A stretch of DNA of 64,000 nt, from assembly GCF_965218685.1 (NCBI RefSeq), contig NZ_OZ244657.1, forward strand, positions 2,728,001 through 2,792,000. The letters run 5' to 3'. The notes under the pieces were generated by a model. It was not told the DNA's origin. It was given only the letters and a program-made list of their open reading frames with translations, and did no database searches. Each line of letters begins with the position of its first letter. Position 1 is the stretch's first letter. Shown in pieces: positions 1 to 6,775 of this stretch. Source of the DNA: Thalassobius sp965218685 (GTDB taxonomy: Bacteria > Pseudomonadota > Alphaproteobacteria > Rhodobacterales > Rhodobacteraceae). The translations under genes were made by a program, and so were the position numbers.

Positions 1-311
1 CGCCCCTCTCCGCGCAGTTCGGCCTGCTGGCTGCCCCAAAGCGATGTGGCGGCCAGATCCTCGTTCAGGCCCTCCTGAAACAGGATATTCGCCTCTTTCA
101 GTTGCTTCTCGGCGCGGCGCATTTGCATGTCCACCGCCCCCAGGGGCGAGCCGCGATACCCGGTGCAGAACCCAGCAGTATTCAGCCCCGCCTGCTGATC
201 GCGAGCGTGCTGCATCAGCATCATCCGCACAAGCGCTTGTGTGCCGTTTAGCAAAATCTGAGGCTTCGACAGGTCGAACCTATCATTCAAGGAAACAGTC
301 TGGCTGGTCAT
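1..311 (-). CDS. Indolepyruvate ferredoxin oxidoreductase family protein, N-terminal fragment
   Basis: Read leftwards from an ATG at 311, an open frame runs off the left edge (about 103 codons). It holds the motif CTGYRGSPLG, followed by a stretch in which misfolded homologues are not seen and which matches the thiamine-diphosphate domain at the N-terminus of fused indolepyruvate:ferredoxin oxidoreductases. These enzymes oxidatively decarboxylate aryl-pyruvates from aromatic amino acids to acyl-CoA and reduce ferredoxin. The full protein is usually above 1,100 residues, so only about a tenth is visible. It is divergent from the LysR gene at 481, and the shared 169-bp gap holds a perfect inverted repeat that may control both. 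The family call is from recognition of the N-terminus only. Confidence 0.8.
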   Translation of the reverse strand, partial: MTSQTVSLNDRFDLSKPQILLNGTQALVRMMLMQHARDQQAGLNTAGFCTGYRGSPLGAVDMQMRRAEKQLKEANILFQEGLNEDLAATSLWGSQQAELRGEG

Positions 312-358
312 TCCGCGCCTCCCAACGCTGAATTGTGTGCTTAACTATAGGGCAATAT

Positions 359-379
359 TAGGTCATAAAAACTGACCTA
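359..379. promoter_or_regulatory. Inverted repeat in divergent promoter region (candidate LysR operator)
   Basis: TAGGTCA at 359-365 and TGACCTA at 373-379 form a perfect 7-bp inverted repeat around a 7-bp spacer. It lies between the divergent oxidoreductase and LysR genes. LysR-type regulators commonly bind interrupted palindromes in exactly this position. A TTGACA hexamer at 393-398 could be the -35 box of the LysR promoter. The binding protein is inferred. Confidence 0.45.
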
Positions 380-480
380 GCTACATAAAAATTTGACATT
401 GGGTCGTGTTAAAGGAAGTTATGGCCCATAATTGAAATGTGTTACGTATCGACACGCAAAACAAACCGAAAGTTGCCCGT

Positions 481-1389
481 ATGGACTGGGACAAATTAAG
501 AATCTTCCATGCAGTTGCCGACGCAGGCAGCCTTACCCATGCGGGAGACGTCCTCCATCTGTCACAATCTGCGGTAAGCAGGCAGGTTCGGGCGCTCGAG
601 GAAAGCCTGAACACGACCCTTTTCCACCGCCATGCGCGCGGACTGATTCTGACCGAACAGGGCGAGCTTCTATTCGACGCTACCCGCGCCATGACCAAAC
701 GCCTGGACACCGCCGCCGCACGTATTCGCGACAGCGAAGAAGAGGTCTTTGGCGAGCTGCGCGTGACCACGACCACCGGATTCGGTTCGCTTTGGCTGGC
801 CCCGCGCCTGCCCGCGCTTTACGAAAAATACCCCGACCTGAAGATCGATCTGATGCTAGAAGAGCGTGTGCTGGACCTGCCCATGCGCGAAGCAGACGTG
901 GCGATCCGCATGAAGGAACCCAGCCAGGCTGATTTGATTCGCAAACGGCTGATGTCGGTGCGGATGCTGTTATACGCGTCGGAAACCTATCTGAAAAAAT
1001 ACGGCGCCCCCGAAACCATCGAGGATATCAGCAACCACCGGCTGATCTGTCAGAACCCGAACTCGGCTCAGGTCGGCGCCGGCGCCAACCTGGTTCAACA
1101 CCTGCTGACCTACGACATACATTCCACCTTGACGGTGAATAATTATTTCGGGGTGCTTCAAGCCGTGGACCACGATCTGGGAATCGGGGTGCTGCCGGAC
1201 TATCTGATGCAGGATTTTCCGAATCTGATCAGGGTCTTACCGGATGTTTCTTCGATCGAAGTGCCGGTTTTTCTGGCCTACCCCGAGGAGTTGCGACACT
1301 CGAAACGCATTTCAGCCTTCCGTGATTTCGTTCAGGAAGAGATCATCGCCTATCGCAAACAGATGAAAAATCAGTCTGTTAGCTCATAA
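481..1389 (+). CDS. LysR-family transcriptional regulator
   Basis: 302-residue LysR regulator. An N-terminal winged helix-turn-helix (about residues 5-62, with the recognition segment LSQSAVSRQVRALE) is followed by a periplasmic-binding-like effector domain (about 90-290). I start at ATG 481 (MDWDKL), which fits the family N-terminus; an in-frame GTG at 439 would add 14 unlikely residues. It is transcribed away from the indolepyruvate oxidoreductase gene, so it is the obvious candidate regulator of that gene and of itself. The effector cannot be read from sequence. No terminator follows directly; the next strong one, at 1538, more likely belongs to a separate small RNA. Confidence 0.9.
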   Translation: MDWDKLRIFHAVADAGSLTHAGDVLHLSQSAVSRQVRALEESLNTTLFHRHARGLILTEQGELLFDATRAMTKRLDTAAARIRDSEEEVFGELRVTTTTGFGSLWLAPRLPALYEKYPDLKIDLMLEERVLDLPMREADVAIRMKEPSQADLIRKRLMSVRMLLYASETYLKKYGAPETIEDISNHRLICQNPNSAQVGAGANLVQHLLTYDIHSTLTVNNYFGVLQAVDHDLGIGVLPDYLMQDFPNLIRVLPDVSSIEVPVFLAYPEELRHSKRISAFRDFVQEEIIAYRKQMKNQSVSS

Positions 1390-1447
1390 ATTAGACAGCC
1401 ATGCAAAAAACGCATAGCGGACATGCTGCACCTGCGGCATCTTGAAC

Positions 1448-1476
1448 CTTGATCGAAACAGGGCAGATCACTATTT
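1448..1476 (+). promoter_or_regulatory. Candidate promoter of the sRNA (heat-shock-sigma-like)
   Basis: CTTGAT at 1448-1453 and CTATTT at 1471-1476 are separated by 17 bases. This resembles the TTG...CTAT pattern of RpoHI/RpoHII-type promoters of Rhodobacter relatives. It would start a transcript near 1484, just ahead of the stem-loop and terminator described next. The match is partial and unverified. Confidence 0.35.
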
Positions 1477-1483
1477 CATGCCG

Positions 1484-1566
1484 TGACGGTGATGCTGAGA
1501 CATCTCGCATCATCCTCATACCTCCCTGTTGGACTTCGGCCGAGCTTAGTGCTCGGCCTTTTTTTT
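1484..1566 (+). ncRNA. Candidate trans-acting small RNA between LysR gene and purL
   Basis: This segment has the layout of a bacterial sRNA. A 5' stem-loop is formed by GATGC-T-GAGA (1491-1500) pairing with TCTC-GCATC (1503-1511). A pyrimidine-rich single-stranded stretch follows, containing CCTCCCT, an anti-Shine-Dalgarno-like sequence. A strong intrinsic terminator (1538-1566) closes it. No convincing reading frame covers it, and it sits 95 bases past the LysR stop, too far for a simple gene end. CCUCCC motifs exposed beside hairpins are known from the CcsR and related alphaproteobacterial sRNAs; I cannot assign it to a named family. The 5' end is an estimate. The rest of the 313-bp gap (1390-1447 and 1567-1702) shows nothing beyond the likely purL promoter region. 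Confidence 0.5.
1538..1566 (+). terminator. Strong intrinsic terminator
   Basis: GGCCGAGC (1538-1545), loop TTAGT, GCTCGGCC (1551-1558), then eight T residues (1559-1566). A perfect 8-bp GC-rich stem plus T-run. It ends the candidate sRNA and any read-through from the LysR gene before purL. Confidence 0.9.
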
Positions 1567-1702
1567 GGCCATAATCCACGCGAGATCGGCCCCAAATCGC
1601 ATGATGCGGCAATCGCACGCCATAAACATGTGTGCTTGCCTCTTTTCCCCTGCCCTCGGATGGCCTAAAGAACGCCCAAACATCGCGCCAGCGGAGAGAG
1701 AC

Positions 1703-3862
1703 ATGCAAGACCCTGCCATCACGCCCGACCTGATCGCCGCCCACGGCCTGAGCCCGGATGAATACGACCGCATCCTCGAGATCATCGGACGCGAACCCAC
1801 CTTTACCGAGCTGGGCATCTTCAGCGCGATGTGGAACGAGCATTGCTCTTATAAGTCCTCCAAGAAATGGCTGCGCACCCTGCCGACGACCGGCCCTCAG
1901 GTTATTTGCGGCCCGGGTGAAAACGCCGGCGTGATCGATATCGGTGACGGTCAGGCCATCGTCTTCAAGATGGAAAGCCACAACCACCCCTCTTACATCG
2001 AACCCTACCAAGGTGCGGCCACCGGCGTGGGCGGCATCCTGCGCGACGTGTTCACCATGGGCGCGCGTCCCATCGCGGCAATGAACTCGCTGTCCTTTGG
2101 CGAGGTGGATCACCCCAAGACCAAACAGCTGGTCCACGGCGTGGTCGAAGGCATCGGTGGATACGGCAACTGTTTCGGCGTCCCCACCGTGGGTGGCGAG
2201 GTGCGTTTCCACCCCGCTTATAACGGCAACTGCCTAGTGAACGCATTCGCCGCCGGTCTGGCCGACGCGGACAAGATCTTCTATTCGGCGGCCAGCGGCA
2301 TCGGCATGCCCGTGGTTTACCTGGGTGCAAAAACCGGCCGTGACGGTGTCGGCGGCGCAACTATGGCCAGCGCGGAGTTCGACGACACCATCGAGGAAAA
2401 GCGCCCCACCGTTCAGGTGGGCGACCCCTTCACCGAAAAACGCCTGATGGAGGCCACGCTGGAGCTGATGCAAACCGGCGCTGTGATCTCGATCCAGGAT
2501 ATGGGCGCGGCGGGTCTGACCTGCTCGGCCGTGGAAATGGGCGACAAGGGCCAGCTGGGCGTCAAACTGCAACTGGACGACGTGCCCCAGCGTGAAGAGG
2601 CGATGACCGCATACGAAATGATGCTGTCGGAATCCCAGGAACGCATGCTGATGGTCCTCAAGCCCGAGCTTGAAGCCGAAGCCCGCGCTGTCTTTGAAAA
2701 ATGGGATCTGGATTTCGCCATCGTCGGTGAAACCATCGCCGAGGACCGTTTCCTGATCCTGCACGGCAATGACGTAAAGGCGGACCTGCCGCTGTCGAAA
2801 CTCAGCTCCTCGGCGCCTGAATATGACCGTCCCTGGGTCGCCACCCCCGCCGCAGCCCCGCTGGAGGACGTGCCCGCAATTGATCCCATCGACGGTTTGA
2901 AGGCCTTGATCGGCAGCCCGAACTATGGTGCCAAACAGTGGGTTTATGAACAATATGACACCATGGTGATGGCCGACACCGTTCAGGCCCCCGGTCTGGG
3001 TGCGGGCATCGTGCGCATCCACGGCACCGACAAATCCGTGGCCTTCAGCAGCGACGTGACCCCCCGTTACGTCAAGGCCAACCCCGTCGAGGGCGGCAAA
3101 CAGGCGGTGGCCGAGGTCTATCGCAACCTGACCGCCGTCGGCGCCCTGCCGCTGGCCACCACCGACAACCTGAACTTCGGCAACCCCGAAAAGCCCGAGA
3201 TCATGGGCCAGTTCGTCGGCGCCATCCAAGGCATCGGTCAGGCCGTCGCTGCGCTGGACGTGCCGATCGTGTCGGGTAACGTGTCGCTGTATAACGAAAC
3301 CGACGGCCAAGGCATCCTGCCCACGCCGACCATCTGCGCCGTTGGCCTGATTGACTCGCCTGAAAAAGCCATTATCGGCACCGCGCGTGACGGGCATGTC
3401 GCCCTGCTGGTCGGTGAAACTGCTGGTCACTTGGGTCAATCGGCCCTGCTGGCCGAGGTCTTTAACCGCGAAGAAGGCGACGCCCCCGCCGTGGATCTGG
3501 ACGCTGAAAAACGCAACGGTGACTTCATCCGTGCCAATCACGAACTGATCAAGGCGTGCTCGGACCTGTCTGATGGCGGTCTGGCCGTCGCGGCCTTTGA
3601 AATGGCCGAAGCGGGCGGAGTGGGCGTACAGATCGACGAGGCCGACATGGCTCAGTTGTTCGGCGAGGATCAGGCCCGCTACCTGATCGCCTGTAACTTC
3701 GATCAGGCCGAGGCACTGATGACCGCTGCCGCCGCCGCAGGCGTTCCGATCGCCACCGTGGGCAAATTCACCGGCGATACCGTGAAACTGGGCACTGCCG
3801 AGGCGCCCCTGTCCGAGCTGGCCGCGCTGTACCGTGGCAGCTTTGAAGCCGCCGTCGGTTAA
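1703..3862 (+). CDS. purL: Phosphoribosylformylglycinamidine synthase subunit PurL
   Basis: 719-residue small-type PurL, the synthetase subunit of the fourth step of purine biosynthesis (FGAR to FGAM, ATP-dependent, with ammonia from the PurQ glutaminase and PurS). The N-terminal motif MWNEHCSY places the catalytic histidine at about residue 47, and the ESHNHPS...GAATGVGG segment is the metal/ATP site. The two AIR-synthase-like halves span the rest. The length fits the small PurL class, so purS and purQ must lie elsewhere. The ATG at 1703 follows GGAGAGAG; an in-frame extension upstream to 1565 runs through the sRNA terminator and is rejected. A terminator follows at 3884. Confidence 0.97.
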   Translation: MQDPAITPDLIAAHGLSPDEYDRILEIIGREPTFTELGIFSAMWNEHCSYKSSKKWLRTLPTTGPQVICGPGENAGVIDIGDGQAIVFKMESHNHPSYIEPYQGAATGVGGILRDVFTMGARPIAAMNSLSFGEVDHPKTKQLVHGVVEGIGGYGNCFGVPTVGGEVRFHPAYNGNCLVNAFAAGLADADKIFYSAASGIGMPVVYLGAKTGRDGVGGATMASAEFDDTIEEKRPTVQVGDPFTEKRLMEATLELMQTGAVISIQDMGAAGLTCSAVEMGDKGQLGVKLQLDDVPQREEAMTAYEMMLSESQERMLMVLKPELEAEARAVFEKWDLDFAIVGETIAEDRFLILHGNDVKADLPLSKLSSSAPEYDRPWVATPAAAPLEDVPAIDPIDGLKALIGSPNYGAKQWVYEQYDTMVMADTVQAPGLGAGIVRIHGTDKSVAFSSDVTPRYVKANPVEGGKQAVAEVYRNLTAVGALPLATTDNLNFGNPEKPEIMGQFVGAIQGIGQAVAALDVPIVSGNVSLYNETDGQGILPTPTICAVGLIDSPEKAIIGTARDGHVALLVGETAGHLGQSALLAEVFNREEGDAPAVDLDAEKRNGDFIRANHELIKACSDLSDGGLAVAAFEMAEAGGVGVQIDEADMAQLFGEDQARYLIACNFDQAEALMTAAAAAGVPIATVGKFTGDTVKLGTAEAPLSELAALYRGSFEAAVG

Positions 3863-3883
3863 CGCCTGACCACTTGAAACCCC

Positions 3884-3920
3884 AAGGGCCGCGCAAAAAT
3901 GCTTGCTGCGGCCCTTTTTT
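3884..3920 (+). terminator. Intrinsic terminator after purL
   Basis: AAGGGCCGC (3884-3892) pairs with GCGGCCCTT (3908-3916), followed by T residues to 3920. It lies 22 bases past the purL stop and before bolA. Confidence 0.8.
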
Positions 3921-4013
3921 CTGACCCACGCACAGAACCGGCGCCGGACGACTTGCACAGCCCTGCCCTGCGCCCTAGATTCACCCAAAGACAGAACCCA
4001 ACCGGAGACATCA

Positions 4014-4250
4014 ATGCCCGTTCACGCTCAGGAACTCGAAGAAATCCTTCGCGAAAGCTTTCCCAACGCCCAGATTGTGGTCGAGGGCAGCGACGGTCGT
4101 CATATGTCCGCCATGGTCGTGGACGAAAGCTTTCGCGGTAAAAACCGGGTGCAGCAACAACGCGCCGTTTATGCCGCGCTCAAGGGCAAAATGGACGGCC
4201 CTGACGGCGATCTGCACGCGCTGGCGCTGACCACCCGCGCCCCGGAATAA
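4014..4250 (+). CDS. BolA/IbaG-family protein
   Basis: 78-residue BolA-fold protein. The class-II KH-like fold is visible as an N-terminal helix (ELEEILRESFP), a strand/loop with DGRHMSAMVV, and a second helix with the conserved RVQQQRAVYAAL segment, where the family has its invariant histidine or arginine region. BolA-like proteins partner monothiol glutaredoxins in [2Fe-2S] cluster handling. The next gene, 41 bases downstream, is exactly such a glutaredoxin, so the pair most likely forms an operon and a complex. ATG 4014 is preceded by CCGGAGA. Longer upstream starts overlap the purL terminator and are rejected. Confidence 0.9.
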   Translation: MPVHAQELEEILRESFPNAQIVVEGSDGRHMSAMVVDESFRGKNRVQQQRAVYAALKGKMDGPDGDLHALALTTRAPE

Positions 4251-4291
4251 CGAACAGGTTTACGCCCCAAGGGCTTAGAAGGAAACGCAAA

Positions 4292-4654
4292 ATGACCGAC
4301 GCAAATACCCGCATCGACGAGATCGTCAAATCCAATGACGTGGTTCTGTACATGAAGGGCACCAAGGACATGCCGCAATGTGGATTCTCCAGCCGTGTGG
4401 CCGGGGTGCTGAACTACATGGGCGTGGATTATGCCGATGTGAACGTGCTGGCAGACGATGAAATCCGTCAGGGCATCAAGGATTACTCGGACTGGCCGAC
4501 CATCCCGCAGCTGTATGTGAAGGGTGAATTCGTGGGCGGTTGTGACATCGTCACCGAGATGACCCTCTCGGGCGAGCTGGATACCCTTTTCGAAGAAAAC
4601 GGCGTGGCCTACAACAAGGAAGCCGCCGACAAGATCCGCGAAGCCAACGCCTAA
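4292..4654 (+). CDS. grxD: Monothiol glutaredoxin, Grx4 family
   Basis: 120-residue monothiol glutaredoxin. The active site is CGFS at residues 30-33, the hallmark of [2Fe-2S]-binding Grx4 proteins rather than of dithiol CPYC reductases. Also present are the WPTIPQLYV segment with the cis-proline and the GGCDI glutathione/cluster-binding loop. It acts in iron-sulfur cluster trafficking and iron sensing with BolA-type partners, and a bolA homologue lies directly upstream on the same strand. The start ATG 4292 follows AAGGAAAC. Confidence 0.96.
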   Translation: MTDANTRIDEIVKSNDVVLYMKGTKDMPQCGFSSRVAGVLNYMGVDYADVNVLADDEIRQGIKDYSDWPTIPQLYVKGEFVGGCDIVTEMTLSGELDTLFEENGVAYNKEAADKIREANA

Positions 4655-4695
4655 GGCACCGCGATCATGAGAACGAAATTCAGGGGGGCAGGACA

Positions 4696-5049
4696 ATGAA
4701 ACGACCTGCCCCCCTGCGGTTTTTGTGGCAGCACCACAAGCCAACGCTGCTGCTGATCGTTCTGTCCCTGGCCGTGGCGATTTTCTTTGCGCTGCGCTTT
4801 GTCAATCATGCGCATGACTGGCACGAGATCCGCGCCTCTAACCCGCCGATCGAGCCATGGATGACCCCGCGCTACATCGCGAAATCCTGGGACGTTCCCC
4901 CGGACAGGCTGGCCAATTTCCTGCAGTTTCAACAAACAGACAAACGCCCTTCGATCGCCGAGATCGCCAGGGCGCAGGGTCGTTCGGTTGACGAGCTGAT
5001 CGCGCAACTGACCGTTTTCCTGATCCAGCAGCAAGAGACCCCGCAGTGA
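4696..5049 (+). CDS. Single-pass membrane protein of unknown function upstream of DedA
   Basis: 117 residues with no function I recognise. A basic N-terminus precedes one transmembrane helix (about residues 18-36). A soluble tail of about 80 residues follows, with two short helical repeats: MTPRYIAKSWDVPPDRL, and IAEIARAQGRSVDELIAQL, which reads like a small helix-turn-helix or SAM-like fold. The stop overlaps the GTG start of the DedA gene by four bases (GTGA), so translation is probably coupled and the two proteins may work together in the inner membrane. There is a shine-dalgarno-like GGGGGGCAGG upstream. Confidence 0.75.
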   Translation: MKRPAPLRFLWQHHKPTLLLIVLSLAVAIFFALRFVNHAHDWHEIRASNPPIEPWMTPRYIAKSWDVPPDRLANFLQFQQTDKRPSIAEIARAQGRSVDELIAQLTVFLIQQQETPQ

Positions 5050-5663
5050 GCGACACGCTGCTCAGCCTGCTGCCTCAATACGGCGCGCCGATCCTTGGGG
5101 TGATCACTTTGCTCAGCTGCCTGGCCCTGCCAATTCCAGCCTCGCTGATGATGATGACCGCTGGCGGGTTCATGGCTGCCGGAGACCTCTCGGCGATTGC
5201 CACTTTAATCTTCCCTTATGCCGGTGCGCTTTTGGGGGATCAGATCGGGTTTCAACTGGGCAAGGGCGGCAGTTCAGTCATCACAATGATCGAGACGCGC
5301 CAGACGCGTCAGGCCCGGGCGCTGGCCCATGCAACCCGGATGACCCGCGAGCATGGAATCTGGGCGGTATTCCTGTCGCGTTGGCTGCTAAGCCCCTTGG
5401 GGCCTTACGTAAATTTCGCTGCAGGGGCCGCGCGCCTAAGATGGCACCACTTCACCGTGGGCAGCCTGCTGGGCGAGGCGATCTGGGTCACCAGCTATAT
5501 CGCCATAGGCGCCGGAGCGGGTCAAACCCTGATCCTGTACTGGCCGCTGATCAGCGATGTTCTGGGGGTCCTGGCCGCGCTGGCAATCGCCGCGCTACTG
5601 GCCCTGAGGGCGCATCACCTGCTGCGCTTGCGCGAGCAGGAACGCCCCACCAAAGGCCCTTAG
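5046..5663 (+). CDS. DedA-family (VTT domain) inner-membrane protein
   Basis: 205-residue polytopic membrane protein with about five hydrophobic segments. The DedA/VTT core appears as GDQIGFQLGK (re-entrant region) and FLSRWLLSPLGPYVNFAAGAA, the conserved segment carrying the functionally important arginine and proline-glycine. DedA proteins belong to the same superfamily as the undecaprenyl-phosphate and phospholipid flippases. The substrate of this one is not evident. The start is GTG 5046, which overlaps the previous stop. The 3' end overlaps the convergent zapA gene by four bases. Confidence 0.88.
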   Translation: MSDTLLSLLPQYGAPILGVITLLSCLALPIPASLMMMTAGGFMAAGDLSAIATLIFPYAGALLGDQIGFQLGKGGSSVITMIETRQTRQARALAHATRMTREHGIWAVFLSRWLLSPLGPYVNFAAGAARLRWHHFTVGSLLGEAIWVTSYIAIGAGAGQTLILYWPLISDVLGVLAALAIAALLALRAHHLLRLREQERPTKGP

Positions 5664-6055
5664 CTGTCGGCCTTTTCCTCGATCTGGCTTGCCAGCGCCT
5701 CGGCGCGGGCAGCGACCTCGGCCAGGGTATCCATCACTTCCGAAGGCACCACGGGCACTTCGACCCGCACGGGATCGGGCTCGGGGCGGTTCTTCAACGC
5801 CTCGATCTCGGCCTTCAGCGTGTCCATTTCGGCGGTCATCTCGCGCAGGCGGTCTTCGACCCCGGCGGTTTTATCGGCCAGCATCAACCCCGCCATCAGC
5901 AGCATCCGCGATTCAGGCAAACGCCCGATCTGAGCGGCCAGGGCCTGGGCTTCGTCATCCAGCATCTTGGCGGCCGAATGCAGATAGTGTTCCTCGCCTT
6001 CCTGGCACGAGACATCAAAGCCGCGGCCGCCGATCTTGATTTCAACTTCAGGCAT
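5660..6055 (-). CDS. zapA: Cell division protein ZapA
   Basis: 131-residue ZapA-like protein, a cytoplasmic factor that crosslinks FtsZ filaments in the Z-ring. The N-terminal beta-rich head (PEVEIKIGGRGFDVSCQEGEE) and the helix HYLHSAAKMLDDEAQAL are typical, followed by a long coiled-coil tail. I start at ATG 6055 (MPEVEI); the longer open frame begins inside the neighbouring coiled-coil gene. It overlaps that upstream gene by eight bases and is therefore probably translationally coupled to it. Confidence 0.88.
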   Translation of the reverse strand: MPEVEIKIGGRGFDVSCQEGEEHYLHSAAKMLDDEAQALAAQIGRLPESRMLLMAGLMLADKTAGVEDRLREMTAEMDTLKAEIEALKNRPEPDPVRVEVPVVPSEVMDTLAEVAARAEALASQIEEKADS

Positions 6056-6572
6056 CAGAGCTCTCCTCGTTGTCGGATTTGCCCAGAATAGCATCCAGCT
6101 GGGTCAGAACGGCGCCCATCTCGGCCACGTCTGCTGCGCGGCCGGCACGCATGGAGTCCAGTTCCGCCATCATTGCGGCGTTGATCAGCTCGGGGTCGGC
6201 CAGCCCGGCGGCGTTCGCGTCCCGCAAGGCCACGTTGCTTTCACGCAGCTTCTCGTTGACGTCGCGCAGTTGCTGCAGCTCGGTGTCCAGCGCGGTAACT
6301 GAGGCCTGGGCCTCTTCCAGCGATTGGGTCATCGCGGCGTCGCGTTCGTCCAGCTTGTCCTTGACCGCCTTGACCCTCTCTTCCAGCTGAGCGGTCACTG
6401 TGCGCTCGTCTTCCAGCAGCTGGGTCAGGCGGGCGATCTCGGCCTCGGCTTCGGGGGACATTCCCTGAGTTTCCGCCTGTGCCTCGGCTGCTGCTGGCAG
6501 TGCATCCAGCCCCTTGGCAATCCGATCCAGCGCCGAGGTAATGCGCCCTTCAAATGTGTTGATGTCGCTCAT
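6048..6572 (-). CDS. Coiled-coil protein of unknown function in an operon with zapA
   Basis: 174 residues, almost entirely predicted coiled coil: heptad-rich acidic/basic segments run from about residue 40 to 125 (IARLTQLLEDE, LEERVKAVKDKLDE, LQQLRDVNEKLRE). No signal peptide or membrane segment is seen. It directly precedes zapA with an eight-base overlap. A cytoplasmic coiled-coil protein coupled to ZapA suggests a Z-ring accessory role, perhaps like ZapB, but that is inference from context and architecture. No sequence similarity to E. coli ZapB was recognised. Confidence 0.8.
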   Translation of the reverse strand: MSDINTFEGRITSALDRIAKGLDALPAAAEAQAETQGMSPEAEAEIARLTQLLEDERTVTAQLEERVKAVKDKLDERDAAMTQSLEEAQASVTALDTELQQLRDVNEKLRESNVALRDANAAGLADPELINAAMMAELDSMRAGRAADVAEMGAVLTQLDAILGKSDNEESSDA

Positions 6573-6775
6573 GGCCTACAACTTTCAATTCTTGTGATTC
6601 CGCTGACTAAAAAGCGGACGAATCATTTTTGGCTCTGGTTTAGGGCAAGTTTACCCAAAGCCCCGTTAAAATGCGCCCCCTTCTGGGCCAATGGGTTACA
6701 CGGCGTGCTTGCACTCTGCTATCGGGCTGGTATTGAGCTTGCAATCACTCAGATCTCGATCAAAGGACATTCGCC

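Noticed and set aside
44..331. 95-residue plus-strand reading frame at the left edge
   Set aside because: It is the antisense shadow of the indolepyruvate oxidoreductase N-terminus, which has a recognisable family motif on the minus strand.
1565..1702. Upstream extension of purL to an earlier start
   Set aside because: It would begin inside the T-run of the sRNA terminator and lacks resemblance to PurL N-termini.
2234..3988. Long minus-strand reading frame opposite purL
   Set aside because: A consequence of GC-rich third codon positions on the other strand; the protein is low-complexity Gly/His/Val-rich and purL is certain.
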